Source: Shewanella sp. KT0246 (GTDB taxonomy: Bacteria > Pseudomonadota > Gammaproteobacteria > Enterobacterales > Shewanellaceae). From it: 50,662 nt of DNA. Location of the stretch: NCBI RefSeq assembly GCF_019654955.1, contig NZ_BPEV01000034.1, positions 1 to 50,662 of the forward strand, written 5' to 3'. Both the position numbers and the translations under genes were made by a program. The first letter of the stretch is position 1, and each line of letters starts with the position of its first letter. This document shows positions 8,237 through 17,744 of the stretch, piece after piece. Below the pieces are notes generated by a model. The model saw only the letters and a program-made list of their open reading frames with translations. It had not been told where the DNA came from and made no database searches.

Positions 8237-9328
8237 CTAAACCAGCGTGAGTACTATTTTACCGACAAACTGTTTTTGCTGAAAAATATCTTGAGCTGTT
8301 GCGATATCTTCTAGGGCAAAAGTTTTTGCGACCAAAGGCTTAATTTTGCCACTTTCAATGCAAGTAACTAAGTTTTGAAATACCTGCGGCGCTAATACTG
8401 TACAACCAAAGAAGCTCAGGTCTTTTAAATATAAGGTTCTTACATCAAGATCGACTAACGCACCACCAATGGCCCCTGAAACCGCATAACGGCCCCCTGG
8501 TTTAAGTACCTCGAGTAACTGCGGCCATTGCTTACCTGCCACTAAATCTATCACTACGTTGACACTGTTATTACCTAACACTTCCACTAAATCAACATCT
8601 CTAGCTAAGACTTTATCGGCGCCTAAGCTAAGTAAATGCTCATTTTTACTTGGACTAGTGATTGCAATGACTTTTGCCCCACGCGCTTTTACTAGCTGAA
8701 TTGCTGCAGAGCCCACACCGCCTGAAGCCCCAGTTATTAATACAGTATCTGTTGAGCCAACATTCGCACGAGTAAGCATGTTCTCTGCGGTAGAGTATGA
8801 ACACGGAAATGAAGCAAGCTCAGCATCTGTTAGCGAGCTATTAATTGCACAGGCATACTGAGAGGCTACTTTGGTGTATTGAGCAAAGCCGCCATCGCAT
8901 TCGGAGCCGAAATACCAAGGCGAAGTAAGCTGCTGGCCATTATGTTCCCTAAGGCACGGCTCGATCAATACCCGCTCGCCAATTCGATTCTGGCTAACTT
9001 TATTACCAACCGCGACGATAACGCCGCATACATCCGCGCCTTGGATACGGGGAAAAACAAATGTATTTCCCGACCAACTAGTGTCATCACTTTCAGCATC
9101 ACCGCTTTTAACATCAGATTTGGAATACCACCCCGTGCGGGTATTGATATCGGTATTATTTACGCCAGCAGCGAGTACTCGAATTAGCACTTCATTATCT
9201 GTTAGTGTCGGCACTGCAATATGTTGGTTTAACTGCAACATTTCAGGTCCACCATGACCAATTAATTGAACCCCTGTCATTGTTGCTGGGATTGCTTGGT
9301 TTAGGCTTGGTGCTTCTAAGGACGGCAT
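8237..9328 (-). CDS. MDR-family zinc-independent alcohol dehydrogenase/quinone oxidoreductase
   Basis: The medium-chain dehydrogenase/reductase is 363 residues from the preferred ATG at 9328, which has GGAG 8 bases upstream. An upstream in-frame start at 9400 would add 24 residues overlapping the TetR gene and lacks a good site. The N-terminal GroES-like part (VLIRVLAAGVNNTDINTRTG) and the Rossmann part (ITGASGGVGSAAIQLVKARGAKVIAITS) are clear. The zinc-binding GHE motif is missing, as in quinone-oxidoreductase-like members using NADPH. It overlaps the TetR gene by 13 bases and is probably co-transcribed with it. Confidence 0.85.
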   Translation of the reverse strand: MPSLEAPSLNQAIPATMTGVQLIGHGGPEMLQLNQHIAVPTLTDNEVLIRVLAAGVNNTDINTRTGWYSKSDVKSGDAESDDTSWSGNTFVFPRIQGADVCGVIVAVGNKVSQNRIGERVLIEPCLREHNGQQLTSPWYFGSECDGGFAQYTKVASQYACAINSSLTDAELASFPCSYSTAENMLTRANVGSTDTVLITGASGGVGSAAIQLVKARGAKVIAITSPSKNEHLLSLGADKVLARDVDLVEVLGNNSVNVVIDLVAGKQWPQLLEVLKPGGRYAVSGAIGGALVDLDVRTLYLKDLSFFGCTVLAPQVFQNLVTCIESGKIKPLVAKTFALEDIATAQDIFQQKQFVGKIVLTLV

Positions 9329-9882
9329 ACTGGTGACTCCATAATGATAGATATGATTTGTTTGGCAGAAAGGATTGATTCTTGTCCTTGTAATGGCCAA
9401 GTGGCTGAAGCGCCTTCATGTAGTAGAAATAACGCAGATGCGAGATCAGGCCGGCAACTCACTTGTGCTAAGCGCTGACGCACCTCTTCTTTATGGCCTG
9501 CAACGACATTAATGACATCCTGATTATCAGGAAAAGCAGTTATCGCATTCATTGACATGCACCCGTTCGGGGCAAATTGCTGCATCCATTTTTCTAACTG
9601 AGTGAAAATATGTAGAACTGACTCCGTTCCATTCGTTAAAGAATCATCAGCCAAAAAAGAAAGGTATCTTTGATGACGGTATTCAAGCGCTGCGACAATC
9701 ATCGCCTCTTTAGAAGGGTAATGTTTATAAAGGGTACGCAAGCTCACATTACATGCCGTTTTTAACTGCGCCACACTGGGCTCTGCAAACCCATACTGGC
9801 TAAAGGCCTTCTCTAAACTTGCAGCAATTTGGACTTTTAAAGGTAGTGGACAATCAGTCGTGTTTGGATCCATTTCCATCAA
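9316..9882 (-). CDS. TetR/AcrR-family transcriptional regulator
   Basis: This 188-residue protein has an N-terminal helix-turn-helix typical of TetR (SLEKAFSQYGFAEPSVAQLKTACNVSLRTLYKHYPSKEAMIVAAL, abridged here as residues about 20-62) and a variable ligand-binding C-terminal domain. It is the first gene of a two-gene unit with the oxidoreductase. The double palindrome at 9892-9935, just 10 bases upstream of the start codon, is the obvious autoregulatory operator. The inducer is unknown; an electrophile or quinone/aldehyde that the oxidoreductase would reduce is an inference. Confidence 0.85.
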   Translation of the reverse strand: MMEMDPNTTDCPLPLKVQIAASLEKAFSQYGFAEPSVAQLKTACNVSLRTLYKHYPSKEAMIVAALEYRHQRYLSFLADDSLTNGTESVLHIFTQLEKWMQQFAPNGCMSMNAITAFPDNQDVINVVAGHKEEVRQRLAQVSCRPDLASALFLLHEGASATWPLQGQESILSAKQIISIIMESPVCRP

Positions 9883-9891
9883 TCTTACCTA

Positions 9892-9935
9892 GTAGAGTAT
9901 TCATTCTACCCACAATGGTAGAATGAACACTCTAC
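9892..9935. promoter_or_regulatory. Double TetR-type operator
   Basis: A 44-base dyad is visible, with arms of 19 bases around a 6-base centre (CACAAT). Each arm is itself an imperfect 18-base operator: GTAGAGTATTCATTCTAC and GTAGAATGAACACTCTAC, both built from GTAGA...TCTAC with 8 bases between. This fits two TetR-family dimers bound side by side over the leader or promoter of the regulator gene. Confidence 0.75.
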
Positions 9936-10341
9936 CCTGTCAATATCTCTAATGGATTTCAAGTAATGCTAGATACATCATTCCGAAATCAATACTTGTC
10001 ATTTTTATATTAAATCCCAATAACACTAAATTTTTTATTCAAAAATGCTGTTATAGATTAATAAATTAGCTTAAATCCAATTAAAAGAGAGTAAACGAAA
10101 TATAAGTTTTTACTTAGATACACGCACATTTGAGCTGCGTTTGTTGAAAGAGTAAATATGTTGTGATTTGAGTCATATTTAATTTGTATTATTATACGTC
10201 AAATGTATTATTTAGCGTTATATTGGTGCTAAGCCATTACGAACATCGCAGATGATGTTCTAAGCGATAATCCAGATAAAGTCATTCAAAGAAAGTAATA
10301 CGAAATAATTCATAAAAGCCATAAGTAGGAATGTCGTTACA
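9936..10341. other. AT-rich intergenic region upstream of the PL7 gene
   Basis: About 400 bases without a gene. It is strongly AT-rich and probably holds the promoter of the alginate-lyase-like gene, but I cannot assign one. The ribosome-binding site of that gene is weak (TAGGA about 12 bases before the ATG). Confidence 0.4.
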
Positions 10342-11217
10342 ATGAAAAAATTAACAGTACTACCTTTAACCTTAATCGTATCGGGTTTATTAACAGCATG
10401 TGCAGCGACAACCGAACCAAGGGTAAATCCATATCCCGCAGCAACGGGGGAACGTGAAGCGCCAGCAGATTATTCTCAATTTTCTAATATTTTATCTGCG
10501 TCAAAGCTGCAAATTTCAACCCCAAATTCAAGACCTGGCAGTAAATATGAATTAGCCACTGACAGCGATTTTAGCGGCATCGTTAACGAACACTTTTATG
10601 TAGATAAAGGCTCTAAAGCGCTAGTCATGAACATGGAAGGTTATAAATTACGTAATGAGTTAAGAGTTCTTGAAAACTTCAAATCAGATAGTCCCAATAC
10701 TTTTTATCATCTTTCTGCTGAACTAAAGCCAATCAACCCGCGTGAATCAGTGAAAGATAGTCCTTCTAAAAATGACGCTATGACATTTTTACAAGTGCAC
10801 AATAAAGGTACCTTTGATGATGGCAAGCATGGAGTAGGTTACATCCCTCACCCACTATTACGTTTAGTGTATGAAGCTGACCGCAAAGGGGTTAAAGATC
10901 ATTACTGGGCGATCATTAAAAACAATGCAGTAAACTGCAGTAAAGACAGCGGTAACCGCGACACATCAGATTGTAAAAATGCCTATGTTCGCTTTGATCT
11001 CGGTGCATATGACCCAAATGCCCCAACTAAATTCGATATCATTGTTGGTGATTCAAAACTAGTGATTAACAGAGATGGTGAGAATCAAGTAGAGCATGAC
11101 ATCACGTACTGGAAAGAGATGCTCAATTATTTTAAAGCAGGTGTATACAACCAGTTTGAAAATGGCAAAAGTGAAGCTCACTTCTATCAATTAGATTATA
11201 AGATTGAACAAAAATAA
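10342..11217 (+). CDS. PL7 alginate-lyase-like lipoprotein
   Basis: The 291-residue protein has a lipoprotein signal (SGLLTAC, lipid-anchored C20), so it should sit in the outer or inner membrane facing the periplasm or outside. Three PL7 signature blocks are present in order: R104-N-E-L-R108 (RxELR), Q151-V-H153, and Y263FKAGVYNQ271. In the family the Arg, Gln, His and Tyr of these blocks form the active site, and the beta-jelly-roll cuts alginate by beta-elimination. QVH rather than QIH is usually associated with preference for mannuronate-rich substrate. No other alginate-use gene is nearby, so this is an orphan lyase rather than part of a visible polysaccharide locus. Confidence 0.85.
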   Translation: MKKLTVLPLTLIVSGLLTACAATTEPRVNPYPAATGEREAPADYSQFSNILSASKLQISTPNSRPGSKYELATDSDFSGIVNEHFYVDKGSKALVMNMEGYKLRNELRVLENFKSDSPNTFYHLSAELKPINPRESVKDSPSKNDAMTFLQVHNKGTFDDGKHGVGYIPHPLLRLVYEADRKGVKDHYWAIIKNNAVNCSKDSGNRDTSDCKNAYVRFDLGAYDPNAPTKFDIIVGDSKLVINRDGENQVEHDITYWKEMLNYFKAGVYNQFENGKSEAHFYQLDYKIEQK

Positions 11218-11355
11218 TTTAAGGCTTTTGTAGAACTCCACTTTAATCAATGGGAGTTAGCTAACAAATCAAGAAAATCAGCTAACTCTCACTGAACATA
11301 TATTTATAAAGCTCAAGTTTCGAGCGCTAAACATATTCAAATTGCAGACACAAAA

Positions 11356-11548
11356 AGCCACAACTTTCGTTGAGGCTTTTTGCACCATACACTTAATACA
11401 ATAAGTCGTATGTAAGCTCTTCATGGAAGAATAATGGTACCCGAGGCCAGACTTGAACTGGCACGCCTGATTTTAAAACGACGAGGGATTTTACTTTTCT
11501 TAAAATAAAAATTTCAGGCACAAAAAAGCCCCAACTTTCGTTGAGGCT
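11356..11548 (-). repeat. tRNA-Leu 3'-fragment with flanking terminators
   Basis: Downstream of the second tRNA-Leu is one 3'-fragment at 11435-11492, with the same TTTTAAAACGACGAGGGATTTT block as the array at 3712-4412. Terminators of the same family lie on both sides, at 11527-11548 (the terminator of the intact tRNA) and 11356-11377. The second terminator may also stop transcription from the PL7 gene. In the fragment the 3' CCA and T arm are intact but no 5' half exists. Confidence 0.8.
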
Positions 11549-11606
11549 TTTTCGCACCATACACTTAATACAATAAGTCGTATGTAAGCTCTTCATAGAA
11601 GAATAA

Positions 11607-11692
11607 TGGTACCCGAGGCCAGACTTGAACTGGCACGCCTATTAAGCGAGGGATTTTAAATCCCTTGTGTCTACCGATTCCACCACTCGGGC
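11607..11692 (-). tRNA. tRNA-Leu (UAA), second copy
   Basis: This is identical over the 86 mature bases, as far as I can align by eye, to the gene at 4443-4528, with anticodon TAA and encoded CCA. It is the last gene of a Gly-Cys-Leu tRNA cluster read on the minus strand. Confidence 0.95.
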
Positions 11693-11745
11693 AAAAGTGT
11701 TGTCTTAACTGCTTAACGTAATTGTTAGCAACTAAACAAAAATTG

Positions 11746-11819
11746 TGGAGGCGCGACCCGGAGTCGAACCGAGGTCGACGGATTTGCAATCCGCAGCATA
11801 GCCATTCTGCCATCGCGCC
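11746..11819 (-). tRNA. tRNA-Cys (GCA)
   Basis: The 74-base cloverleaf begins GGCGCGATGGCAGAATGG and ends GTCGCGCCTCCA. The anticodon loop ATTGCAAAT gives GCA. The CCA is encoded. Confidence 0.95.
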
Positions 11820-11833
11820 GTATAGAGAATGAT

Positions 11834-11909
11834 TGGAGCGACATATCGGGTTCGAACCGATGACCTATACCTTGGCAAGGTATCGCTCTACCAACTGAGC
11901 TAATGTCGC
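11834..11909 (-). tRNA. tRNA-Gly (GCC)
   Basis: The 76-base cloverleaf begins GCGACATTAGCTCAGTTGG and ends ATGTCGCTCCA. The anticodon stem-loop CCTTGCCAAGG gives GCC. It is the first gene of the Gly-Cys-Leu cluster. Confidence 0.95.
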
Positions 11910-11935
11910 ATTTTTAGCTTAATTAATTCACTTAA

Positions 11936-11976
11936 CAAGGTATCGTCTGATACAAAGCTAACTGAGCTAATCTCGC
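11936..11976 (-). pseudogene. Decayed 5' fragment of tRNA-Gly
   Basis: On the minus strand the sequence GCGAGATTAGCTCAGTTAG reproduces the 5' acceptor strand and D arm of the neighbouring tRNA-Gly with a few changes, and ends with GATACCTTG, as in its anticodon 5' stem. The remainder is missing. It is most simply a relic of a second tRNA-Gly copy upstream of the intact one. Confidence 0.65.
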
Positions 11977-12158
11977 AATCATTTGCCTATCTTCGCAGAT
12001 TAGGCCTCGATGTCATCAAGTTGCAACCTTTCGGTTATACGCTGAAGCATCGCTGTCTACGGGGGTGCATTCTACCGATTTCAGTGTCGGTGTCAATTGC
12101 TGTTTTCAACAAAAATGACTGAGTGCGCACTAAATAAACTTATTGAACTTTTATTGCA

Positions 12159-12707
12159 CTACTCAGCGGTTAAGTCTTTCCAAGCTGCTGAAATATAACT
12201 CATCATCGACCAGAAAGTCAGCACAGCAGCGACATAGAATAGTCCATAAGCGACATTAGTCAAAAATTCATTCGGCTGCCAAATCAAACCAACAATCGCC
12301 ACCATTTGCGCTGCGGTTTTATATTTACCAATCCAAGACACTGCAACGACACCACGCTTACCAATTTCAGCCATCCACTCTCGCAGCGCTGAAATAACAA
12401 TTTCACGGCCGATCATGAACAGTGCAGCTAAGGTGAGATAAATATTATCGTTTTGCTGAACCAACAACACCAACGCCGTTGTCACCATAATTTTATCCGC
12501 TACCGGATCTAAAAAGGCACCAAAACGAGTCGACTGTTTGAGTTTTCTTGCTGCATAACCATCTAACGCGTCCGTTACCGCCGCTAACCAGAAGATAAAT
12601 GCGGACGCAAAAGGCGCCCAAGCGTAAGGGAGATAAAAAACTACGACAAAAACCGGCAACAGTAACAACCGGAATAATGTTAGCGCTATAGGTAAATTAA
12701 AAGGCAT
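12159..12707 (-). CDS. pgsA: CDP-diacylglycerol--glycerol-3-phosphate 3-phosphatidyltransferase
   Basis: The 182-residue integral membrane enzyme makes phosphatidylglycerol phosphate from CDP-diacylglycerol and glycerol-3-phosphate. The CDP-alcohol phosphotransferase motif is complete: D-G-x2-A-R-x8-G-x3-D-x3-D in [14 protein letters not shown] and [10 protein letters not shown]. Start [13 protein letters not shown] is preferred over the ATG-like codon at 12719 because it matches the usual PgsA N-terminus. Several hydrophobic segments span the rest. It follows uvrC by about 46 bases, the common gammaproteobacterial order. Confidence 0.95.
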   Translation of the reverse strand: MPFNLPIALTLFRLLLLPVFVVVFYLPYAWAPFASAFIFWLAAVTDALDGYAARKLKQSTRFGAFLDPVADKIMVTTALVLLVQQNDNIYLTLAALFMIGREIVISALREWMAEIGKRGVVAVSWIGKYKTAAQMVAIVGLIWQPNEFLTNVAYGLFYVAAVLTFWSMMSYISAAWKDLTAE

Positions 12708-12752
12708 TGAAGAAACCAAATAGTCAGAAACAGCGCCAATCTTGCCTTAATT

Positions 12753-14585
12753 TTATCCCCCTCGCAATGCATCATGGATTGTTTGTGCCATTTCTAGGCT
12801 AATTCCGGGTACTTTTGTTAATTCAGCAACACTAGCGCCCTTCACTTCCTGTATTCCGCCCAAATGTTGTAACAATAGTTTGCGACGCTTTGGCCCAACA
12901 CCCTGGATCGATTCTAATGTCGAAGTATTGCGAGTTTTCTGACGTTTATTACGGTGGCCAGTAATAGCAAATCTGTGTGATTCATCTCGAATGTGCAATA
13001 TTAAGTGGAATGCTGGCGAGTCACTGGCAAGCTCAAAAGTTTGTTCTGTACCGCCAAATACAAACGTTTCGAGCCCTGCTTTACGGCCTTCACCTTTAGT
13101 TACGCCAATTAACAATGGTGGTCTATCTAAGTTCACGCACTTTTCATCAACAATCTTTTGTGCAATTCGCAACTGGCCAATACCGCCATCAATAAACACA
13201 ATATCCGGCACTTTGCCGTTGTTATCAATTTTTTCGAATCGACGCTTTAGTGCTTGCTCCATTGCAGCGTAATCATCGCCGCCGGTAATGCCATTAATGT
13301 TATAACGGCGATAGTCTGCTTTATGAGGGCCTTCACGGTTAAACACCACGCAAGAAGCTACGGTGCTTTCTCCCATCGTATGACTGATATCAAAACATTC
13401 CATACGGGTGATCTGATGGCCAAACTCCAACGCTTCTTCCAATAACTGAAATCGCTGCTCAACGGTATTCTTGTGAGATAAACGCGTATTCACTGCATTC
13501 GTTGCATTTGTTATTGCTAATCGTAAGAAGTTAGCGCGCTCCCCTCGTACATGGGTTTTAATTTCAAATTTACGCTCTAACGCCGCTGAAATAGTTTCTT
13601 CTAAAACTTTTTTCTCATCAAAATTCTCGCTAATGATGACTTCTTTAGGAATTGTTCTTTGAATATCAGCGTTTAAATAAAACTGACCTATGAAAGACAC
13701 CAGCACTTCTTCTAAGTCGGTTTCCGGTGGTACTGTCGGATAATAACTACGGCTGCCAAAAATTTTACCGTCGCGAATAAACAATAAATGAAAACACACA
13801 ATGCCTGATGCGTAATGCACGCCAATCACGTCCATATCACCTTTATGGTTTGATACTTCTTGCTGTTCGGCGACGCGTCTTAATGCAGTAATTTGATCAC
13901 GATATTGCGCCGCGGACTCATATTCCATTTCATTGGCAGCAGTGTCCATTTTAGCCACCAGCTCGCTGATCACTTGTTGGTCTTTACCTCGTAAAAACAA
14001 ACTCGCGAGTTTAACTTGGCCTGCATAATCTTCATCTGAGATACGCCCTACACAAGGCGCACTGCAGCGCTCAAGTTGATATTGTAAACAAGGCCGAGAG
14101 CGAGACTTATAATACAAATCATCACACTGACGAATAGGAAACAGCTTTTGCATGAGGTTTAGGCTTTCACGCACAGCGCCGCCATTAGGATAAGGCCCAA
14201 AGTAATGGCCTTTCTCTCTTTTCGGGCCGCGGTGATATGCCAACCTAGGATGCTTATGGCCACTTAATAAAATATACGGATAGGACTTATCATCACGTAA
14301 CAATACATTGTACTTAGGCATGTATTGTTTGATGTAATCGTTTTCAAGCAGTAATGCATCGGTTTCGCTATGGGTTAGCGTCACATCAACATTAGCAATA
14401 CGGGCAACAAGCGCTTGAGTTTTAACGTTAGGCAGATTCGCTCTGAAATACGAAGAAAGACGCTTTTTGAGATCTTTTGCTTTACCGACATAAATCACTT
14501 CACCTTTGTCATCGTACATACGATAAACACCTGGAGAAGATGAAACGGTTTTTAAAAATAATTTTGAATTAAAGCTTGAAGGCAT
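12753..14585 (-). CDS. uvrC: Excinuclease ABC subunit C
   Basis: The 610-residue nuclease subunit of nucleotide excision repair makes both incisions around damage loaded by UvrAB. A GIY-YIG domain is at the N-terminus ([20 protein letters not shown]), followed by a cysteine-bearing region ([15 protein letters not shown]), a UVR motif near 205-240, the RNase-H-like C-terminal nuclease ([19 protein letters not shown]), and tandem helix-hairpin-helix at the end ([23 protein letters not shown]). ATG at 14585 with AGGA 6 bases before it is preferred to TTG at 14588. Confidence 0.97.
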   Translation of the reverse strand: MPSSFNSKLFLKTVSSSPGVYRMYDDKGEVIYVGKAKDLKKRLSSYFRANLPNVKTQALVARIANVDVTLTHSETDALLLENDYIKQYMPKYNVLLRDDKSYPYILLSGHKHPRLAYHRGPKREKGHYFGPYPNGGAVRESLNLMQKLFPIRQCDDLYYKSRSRPCLQYQLERCSAPCVGRISDEDYAGQVKLASLFLRGKDQQVISELVAKMDTAANEMEYESAAQYRDQITALRRVAEQQEVSNHKGDMDVIGVHYASGIVCFHLLFIRDGKIFGSRSYYPTVPPETDLEEVLVSFIGQFYLNADIQRTIPKEVIISENFDEKKVLEETISAALERKFEIKTHVRGERANFLRLAITNATNAVNTRLSHKNTVEQRFQLLEEALEFGHQITRMECFDISHTMGESTVASCVVFNREGPHKADYRRYNINGITGGDDYAAMEQALKRRFEKIDNNGKVPDIVFIDGGIGQLRIAQKIVDEKCVNLDRPPLLIGVTKGEGRKAGLETFVFGGTEQTFELASDSPAFHLILHIRDESHRFAITGHRNKRQKTRNTSTLESIQGVGPKRRKLLLQHLGGIQEVKGASVAELTKVPGISLEMAQTIHDALRGG

Positions 14586-14633
14586 CAACTATCCTAAAGT
14601 AGGCGTCGATACCTTGGTATGAACACCTAATGT

Positions 14634-15278
14634 CTAAAAAGAACTGGCATCGAGCATTTTGTAGCGAATAGCTAGGCGGGTCAACTCAACATCTCCACCA
14701 ATATCTAATTTGGCAAATAAACGATAGCGATAACTGTTGACTGTTTTAGGGCTTAAATTTAGCTTTTCAGATATGTCATTAACCTTTTCACCATTGGTGA
14801 TCATCAACATGATCTGCAACTCTCGCTCGGATAGACTGCTAAACGGATTTTCATCAGAGTGACTAAACTGACTCAATGCCATTTGCTGAGCTATTTCAGG
14901 CGATAAGTAACGTTGTCCTCGCGACACTTGTTGAATGGCACGCAGCACTTCAGGCGACGTCGAGCCCTTGGTTAAATAACCTGACGCACCAGCTTGCATC
15001 ACTTTAGTAGGAAATGGATCTTCTGTTTGAACCGTGAGTACGATAATTTTCGCTTCCGGTTGATAGCGTAGAATTTTACGGGTGGCTTCTAATCCGCCCA
15101 TACCTGGCATATTCATGTCCATCAGAATCACATCCGCTTCACTTTGACGAGACCACTGCACTGCAGTTTCGCCGTCAGGAGCTTCACCAACCACTTTTAT
15201 TCCTCGTTCATCTTCTAATAAACGACGAATGCCAGTTCTCACTAATTCATGATCATCAACTAAATATACTGAAATCAA
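14634..15278 (-). CDS. uvrY: UvrY/GacA-type response regulator
   Basis: This 214-residue NarL/FixJ-type regulator has a receiver domain with the acidic pair in VDDHELVRTG and phospho-acceptor Asp in ILMDMNMPG, and a LuxR-type helix-turn-helix at the C-terminus (LSERELQIMLMI, NLSPKTVNSYRYRLFAKL). It belongs to the BarA-UvrY / GacS-GacA system that activates csrB-type small RNAs and opposes CsrA. Start is TTG with AGGTGG upstream. Placement just before uvrC is conserved in gammaproteobacteria. The BarA-like kinase at 17745 is nearby, but a cognate pairing is not proven. Confidence 0.93.
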   Translation of the reverse strand: MISVYLVDDHELVRTGIRRLLEDERGIKVVGEAPDGETAVQWSRQSEADVILMDMNMPGMGGLEATRKILRYQPEAKIIVLTVQTEDPFPTKVMQAGASGYLTKGSTSPEVLRAIQQVSRGQRYLSPEIAQQMALSQFSHSDENPFSSLSERELQIMLMITNGEKVNDISEKLNLSPKTVNSYRYRLFAKLDIGGDVELTRLAIRYKMLDASSF

Positions 15279-15781
15279 CTTCTATCCACCTTAAAAACAG
15301 ATTCGTCCTGAATTTTATTCTTATCCGTACATGGGTAATTTAGCTCATTGAGCGACTGACGGAAAGCGAAATAAGCGCTTAAGCTTGTAGGAATAGCTTA
15401 GTTAATAAGTTCTTCTCATGAAATTGACTCGTAAATTCAACTCGTACTAAAAATCACATCTGTAATTTTCACTACTTTATGCTAAACAGGCTAATTTTTT
15501 TTATATTATCAGCACAAACCTCTAAAATTAACGGCTAACCCCCAAGATAAAAAATAACCTAATTAATTTATCTAAATCTTCATACTAAACGCCAAAAATT
15601 ACTCAAATGTCTAAAAATTGACAAACCTGAAGTAAAAATTCTCATTATAGAAATATTGCCACTGATTTAATCCCATAAAAAACCGCAACTGAATAGTCAG
15701 TTGCGGTTTTCATTTTTTACTCTATAAGCTAAGCAAATTCGCTTTAAAAAACTAATTCAAAGAAGTTTTTAAGCGGTGCGC
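15279..15781. other. Gene-free stretch between uvrY and the SYLF lipoprotein gene
   Basis: About 500 AT-rich bases. The terminator at 15678-15710 closes the SYLF gene. The remaining 370 bases should contain the uvrY promoter, but I see no convincing boxes or small RNA. Confidence 0.4.
15678..15710 (-). terminator. Terminator downstream of the SYLF lipoprotein gene
   Basis: The stem AACCGCAACTGA/TCAGTTGCGGTT with loop ATAG has A-runs on one side and T-runs on the other, so it works in either direction. It is about 70 bases past the stop of the gene at 15782. Confidence 0.8.
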
Positions 15782-16375
15782 TTACTCTTCATTTTCAACA
15801 AAATCGTCAGAAAAATCAGTTTCCCAGTACTTATAACCTTGAACCGTCGCCTGTGCTGCAGCCCCCATTAGGTTAACTTGGTAGGTTTTTACACCACTGA
15901 CATCGACAGATTGGTTAGCTGACGCTTGGTCACCGCTTTCTTCATATTTTGCACTGGCTTCAGCCTGCGCTTGACCTTCATAACCAGACTCTTTAAAGCG
16001 AGTCATCGCATCGTTATCCATAAAGGCTTGTACAAAGGCCATTTGCTTCCAACCAATACCCGCACCCACACCGCCAGTTGCGAAACGGTAATAAGAATTT
16101 TGACCGTTTGAGGTTAGTACACAGACCCCGCCACCGGTTGACAGTGCAAACAAGTAGCTGTTACTACCAGTACAAACTACATAACCCACTGACTGAGCGA
16201 CCGCAGTTTTTGCGCCGCTATGTTCAGCGTAAATCTCTTGTAACGCTGACTGTGTTTCTTTACGCGCATTGGCTTTTTTAGACTCTGGGTTATCACCTGT
16301 CGCACAACCTGTTAATAAAGCAGGCACCATAACAGCAGCTAAAAGTAATTTTTTACTGATAAAAGTCTTAGACAT
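15782..16375 (-). CDS. SYLF (YSC84-like) domain lipoprotein
   Basis: The 197-residue protein has a lipobox (ALLTGC, C24). The body fits the lipid-binding SYLF/YSC84 family: YLFALSTGGGVCVL, then YYRFATGGVGAGIGWKQMAFVQAFMD. A role in phospholipid binding at the cell envelope is family knowledge only. The C-terminus is acidic (SDDFVENEE). It is a single gene with its own terminator. Confidence 0.7.
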   Translation of the reverse strand: MSKTFISKKLLLAAVMVPALLTGCATGDNPESKKANARKETQSALQEIYAEHSGAKTAVAQSVGYVVCTGSNSYLFALSTGGGVCVLTSNGQNSYYRFATGGVGAGIGWKQMAFVQAFMDNDAMTRFKESGYEGQAQAEASAKYEESGDQASANQSVDVSGVKTYQVNLMGAAAQATVQGYKYWETDFSDDFVENEE

Positions 16376-16688
16376 GTAATTTTCCTCTGTCGAAAATAGG
16401 TTTAAATTGCCGTTATTGGCAAGTTACACAGATAAATAAGGGCACTCATATAGAGTGAATAATCCGTTCAGAAATAAGCCACGTAGATGACTACTGTGTT
16501 ACTTAACCGCTTCTGAATAAGCCTTACATCGTTTAGCATTTTTCACTCATTGGCTTAGCGCTTAACTCGATATAGGCTTATTATAATCGAGCGCTAAAAC
16601 ATTTGTTACCATTTCACGCCATATGTGATATTAAACACCCTCACTTAAGCATTTACTCATTGAGTTCAACATAAAACCCATAAAAACA
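16376..16688. other. Intergenic region with an inverted repeat
   Basis: About 310 bases. An imperfect inverted repeat, TAGCGCT...AGCGCTA, spans 16556-16596 with further pairing of CGA/TCG inside. No T-run follows, so its function is unclear. Nothing else is supported. Confidence 0.35.
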
Positions 16689-17708
16689 TTACTCAACATC
16701 TTTAAATTTAGCTTTTATTTCTAAAATTTCATCTAGTTTATCAACAAATAACGGCACTAACTTAGGGTCAAAGTGACTCCCTGCTTCTCGCTTAATAAGC
16801 GATATAGCATCGTCTACTGTCCACGCCTTTTTATATGGGCGCTCGCTGGTTAACGCATCAAATACATCTGCGATGGCGACAATACGACCATTTAATGGGA
16901 TATTCTCACCACTTAACCCATGGGGATAGCCACTGCCATCCCACTTTTCGTGATGAGTCAGCGCGACTTCTTGAGCAATGGTCATTAGTTCTGAATCCTT
17001 GTCACCAAGGATTTCAGCGCCGATTACGCAATGCTTTTTCATTTCCTCAAACTCTTCAAACTCGAGCTTTCCGGGTTTCTTTAAAATGGCATCAGATATT
17101 CCGATTTTGCCTACATCATGCATAGGGGCTGCATTCATTAGCACTTCAGCAGCAGGTTCATTCATCCCCGCTGCAAGAGCTAGCACGTGAGTGTAGTAAC
17201 TCATGCGAATGACATGCATCCCTGTTTCATTATCTTTATATTCGGCTGCGCGGCCTAAGCGGCGAATAACATTTAATTGATTTTGAGCAATTTCCGCCGT
17301 CTTTTGCTGTACTTTAATCGCAAGTATTCTGTTTTGATCTGTTAATGCTAGTTGAGTATGTACGCGACGTTGTACGATAGGCGGATTAAATGGCTTAGTA
17401 ATATAATCGGCAGCGCCGAGCTCTAACCCTTTTATTTCATCATCAGCAGAAATTTTAGCGGTCACAAATATCACTGGAATATGGCGAGTTCTTTCATCTT
17501 GTTTGAGTTGTTTGCACACTTCAAAACCATCAATGCCCGGCATCATGATATCTAGCAAGATTAAGTCTAAGTTGATACTACGAGCAATTTTAAGTGCTAA
17601 CTCACCATTTTTAGCAATCTTAATCTGATAATCTGACTTTAATACACCCGCTAACACATCAATGTTTTCAGGGGTATCGTCCACTACTAATATAGTCTGC
17701 TTTTCCAT
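16689..17708 (-). CDS. Response regulator with HD-GYP domain (c-di-GMP phosphodiesterase type)
   Basis: The 339-residue RpfG-like protein has a receiver domain at residues 1-125 (ILVVDDTPENIDVL, acceptor Asp in LILLDIMMPG, Lys in YITKPFNP), a linker helix, then the HD-GYP domain with HDVGKIG, HHEKWDGSGYP and ADVFDALTSERPYK. Family members hydrolyse c-di-GMP to GMP. Start ATG has a strong AAGGAGTG site. It follows the giant hybrid kinase by 36 bases and is probably its co-transcribed output partner, linking phosphorelay to c-di-GMP level. Confidence 0.93.
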   Translation of the reverse strand: MEKQTILVVDDTPENIDVLAGVLKSDYQIKIAKNGELALKIARSINLDLILLDIMMPGIDGFEVCKQLKQDERTRHIPVIFVTAKISADDEIKGLELGAADYITKPFNPPIVQRRVHTQLALTDQNRILAIKVQQKTAEIAQNQLNVIRRLGRAAEYKDNETGMHVIRMSYYTHVLALAAGMNEPAAEVLMNAAPMHDVGKIGISDAILKKPGKLEFEEFEEMKKHCVIGAEILGDKDSELMTIAQEVALTHHEKWDGSGYPHGLSGENIPLNGRIVAIADVFDALTSERPYKKAWTVDDAISLIKREAGSHFDPKLVPLFVDKLDEILEIKAKFKDVE

Positions 17709-17744
17709 CTACACTCCTTGTTCAATCCGTTAATACGTCGTTAT

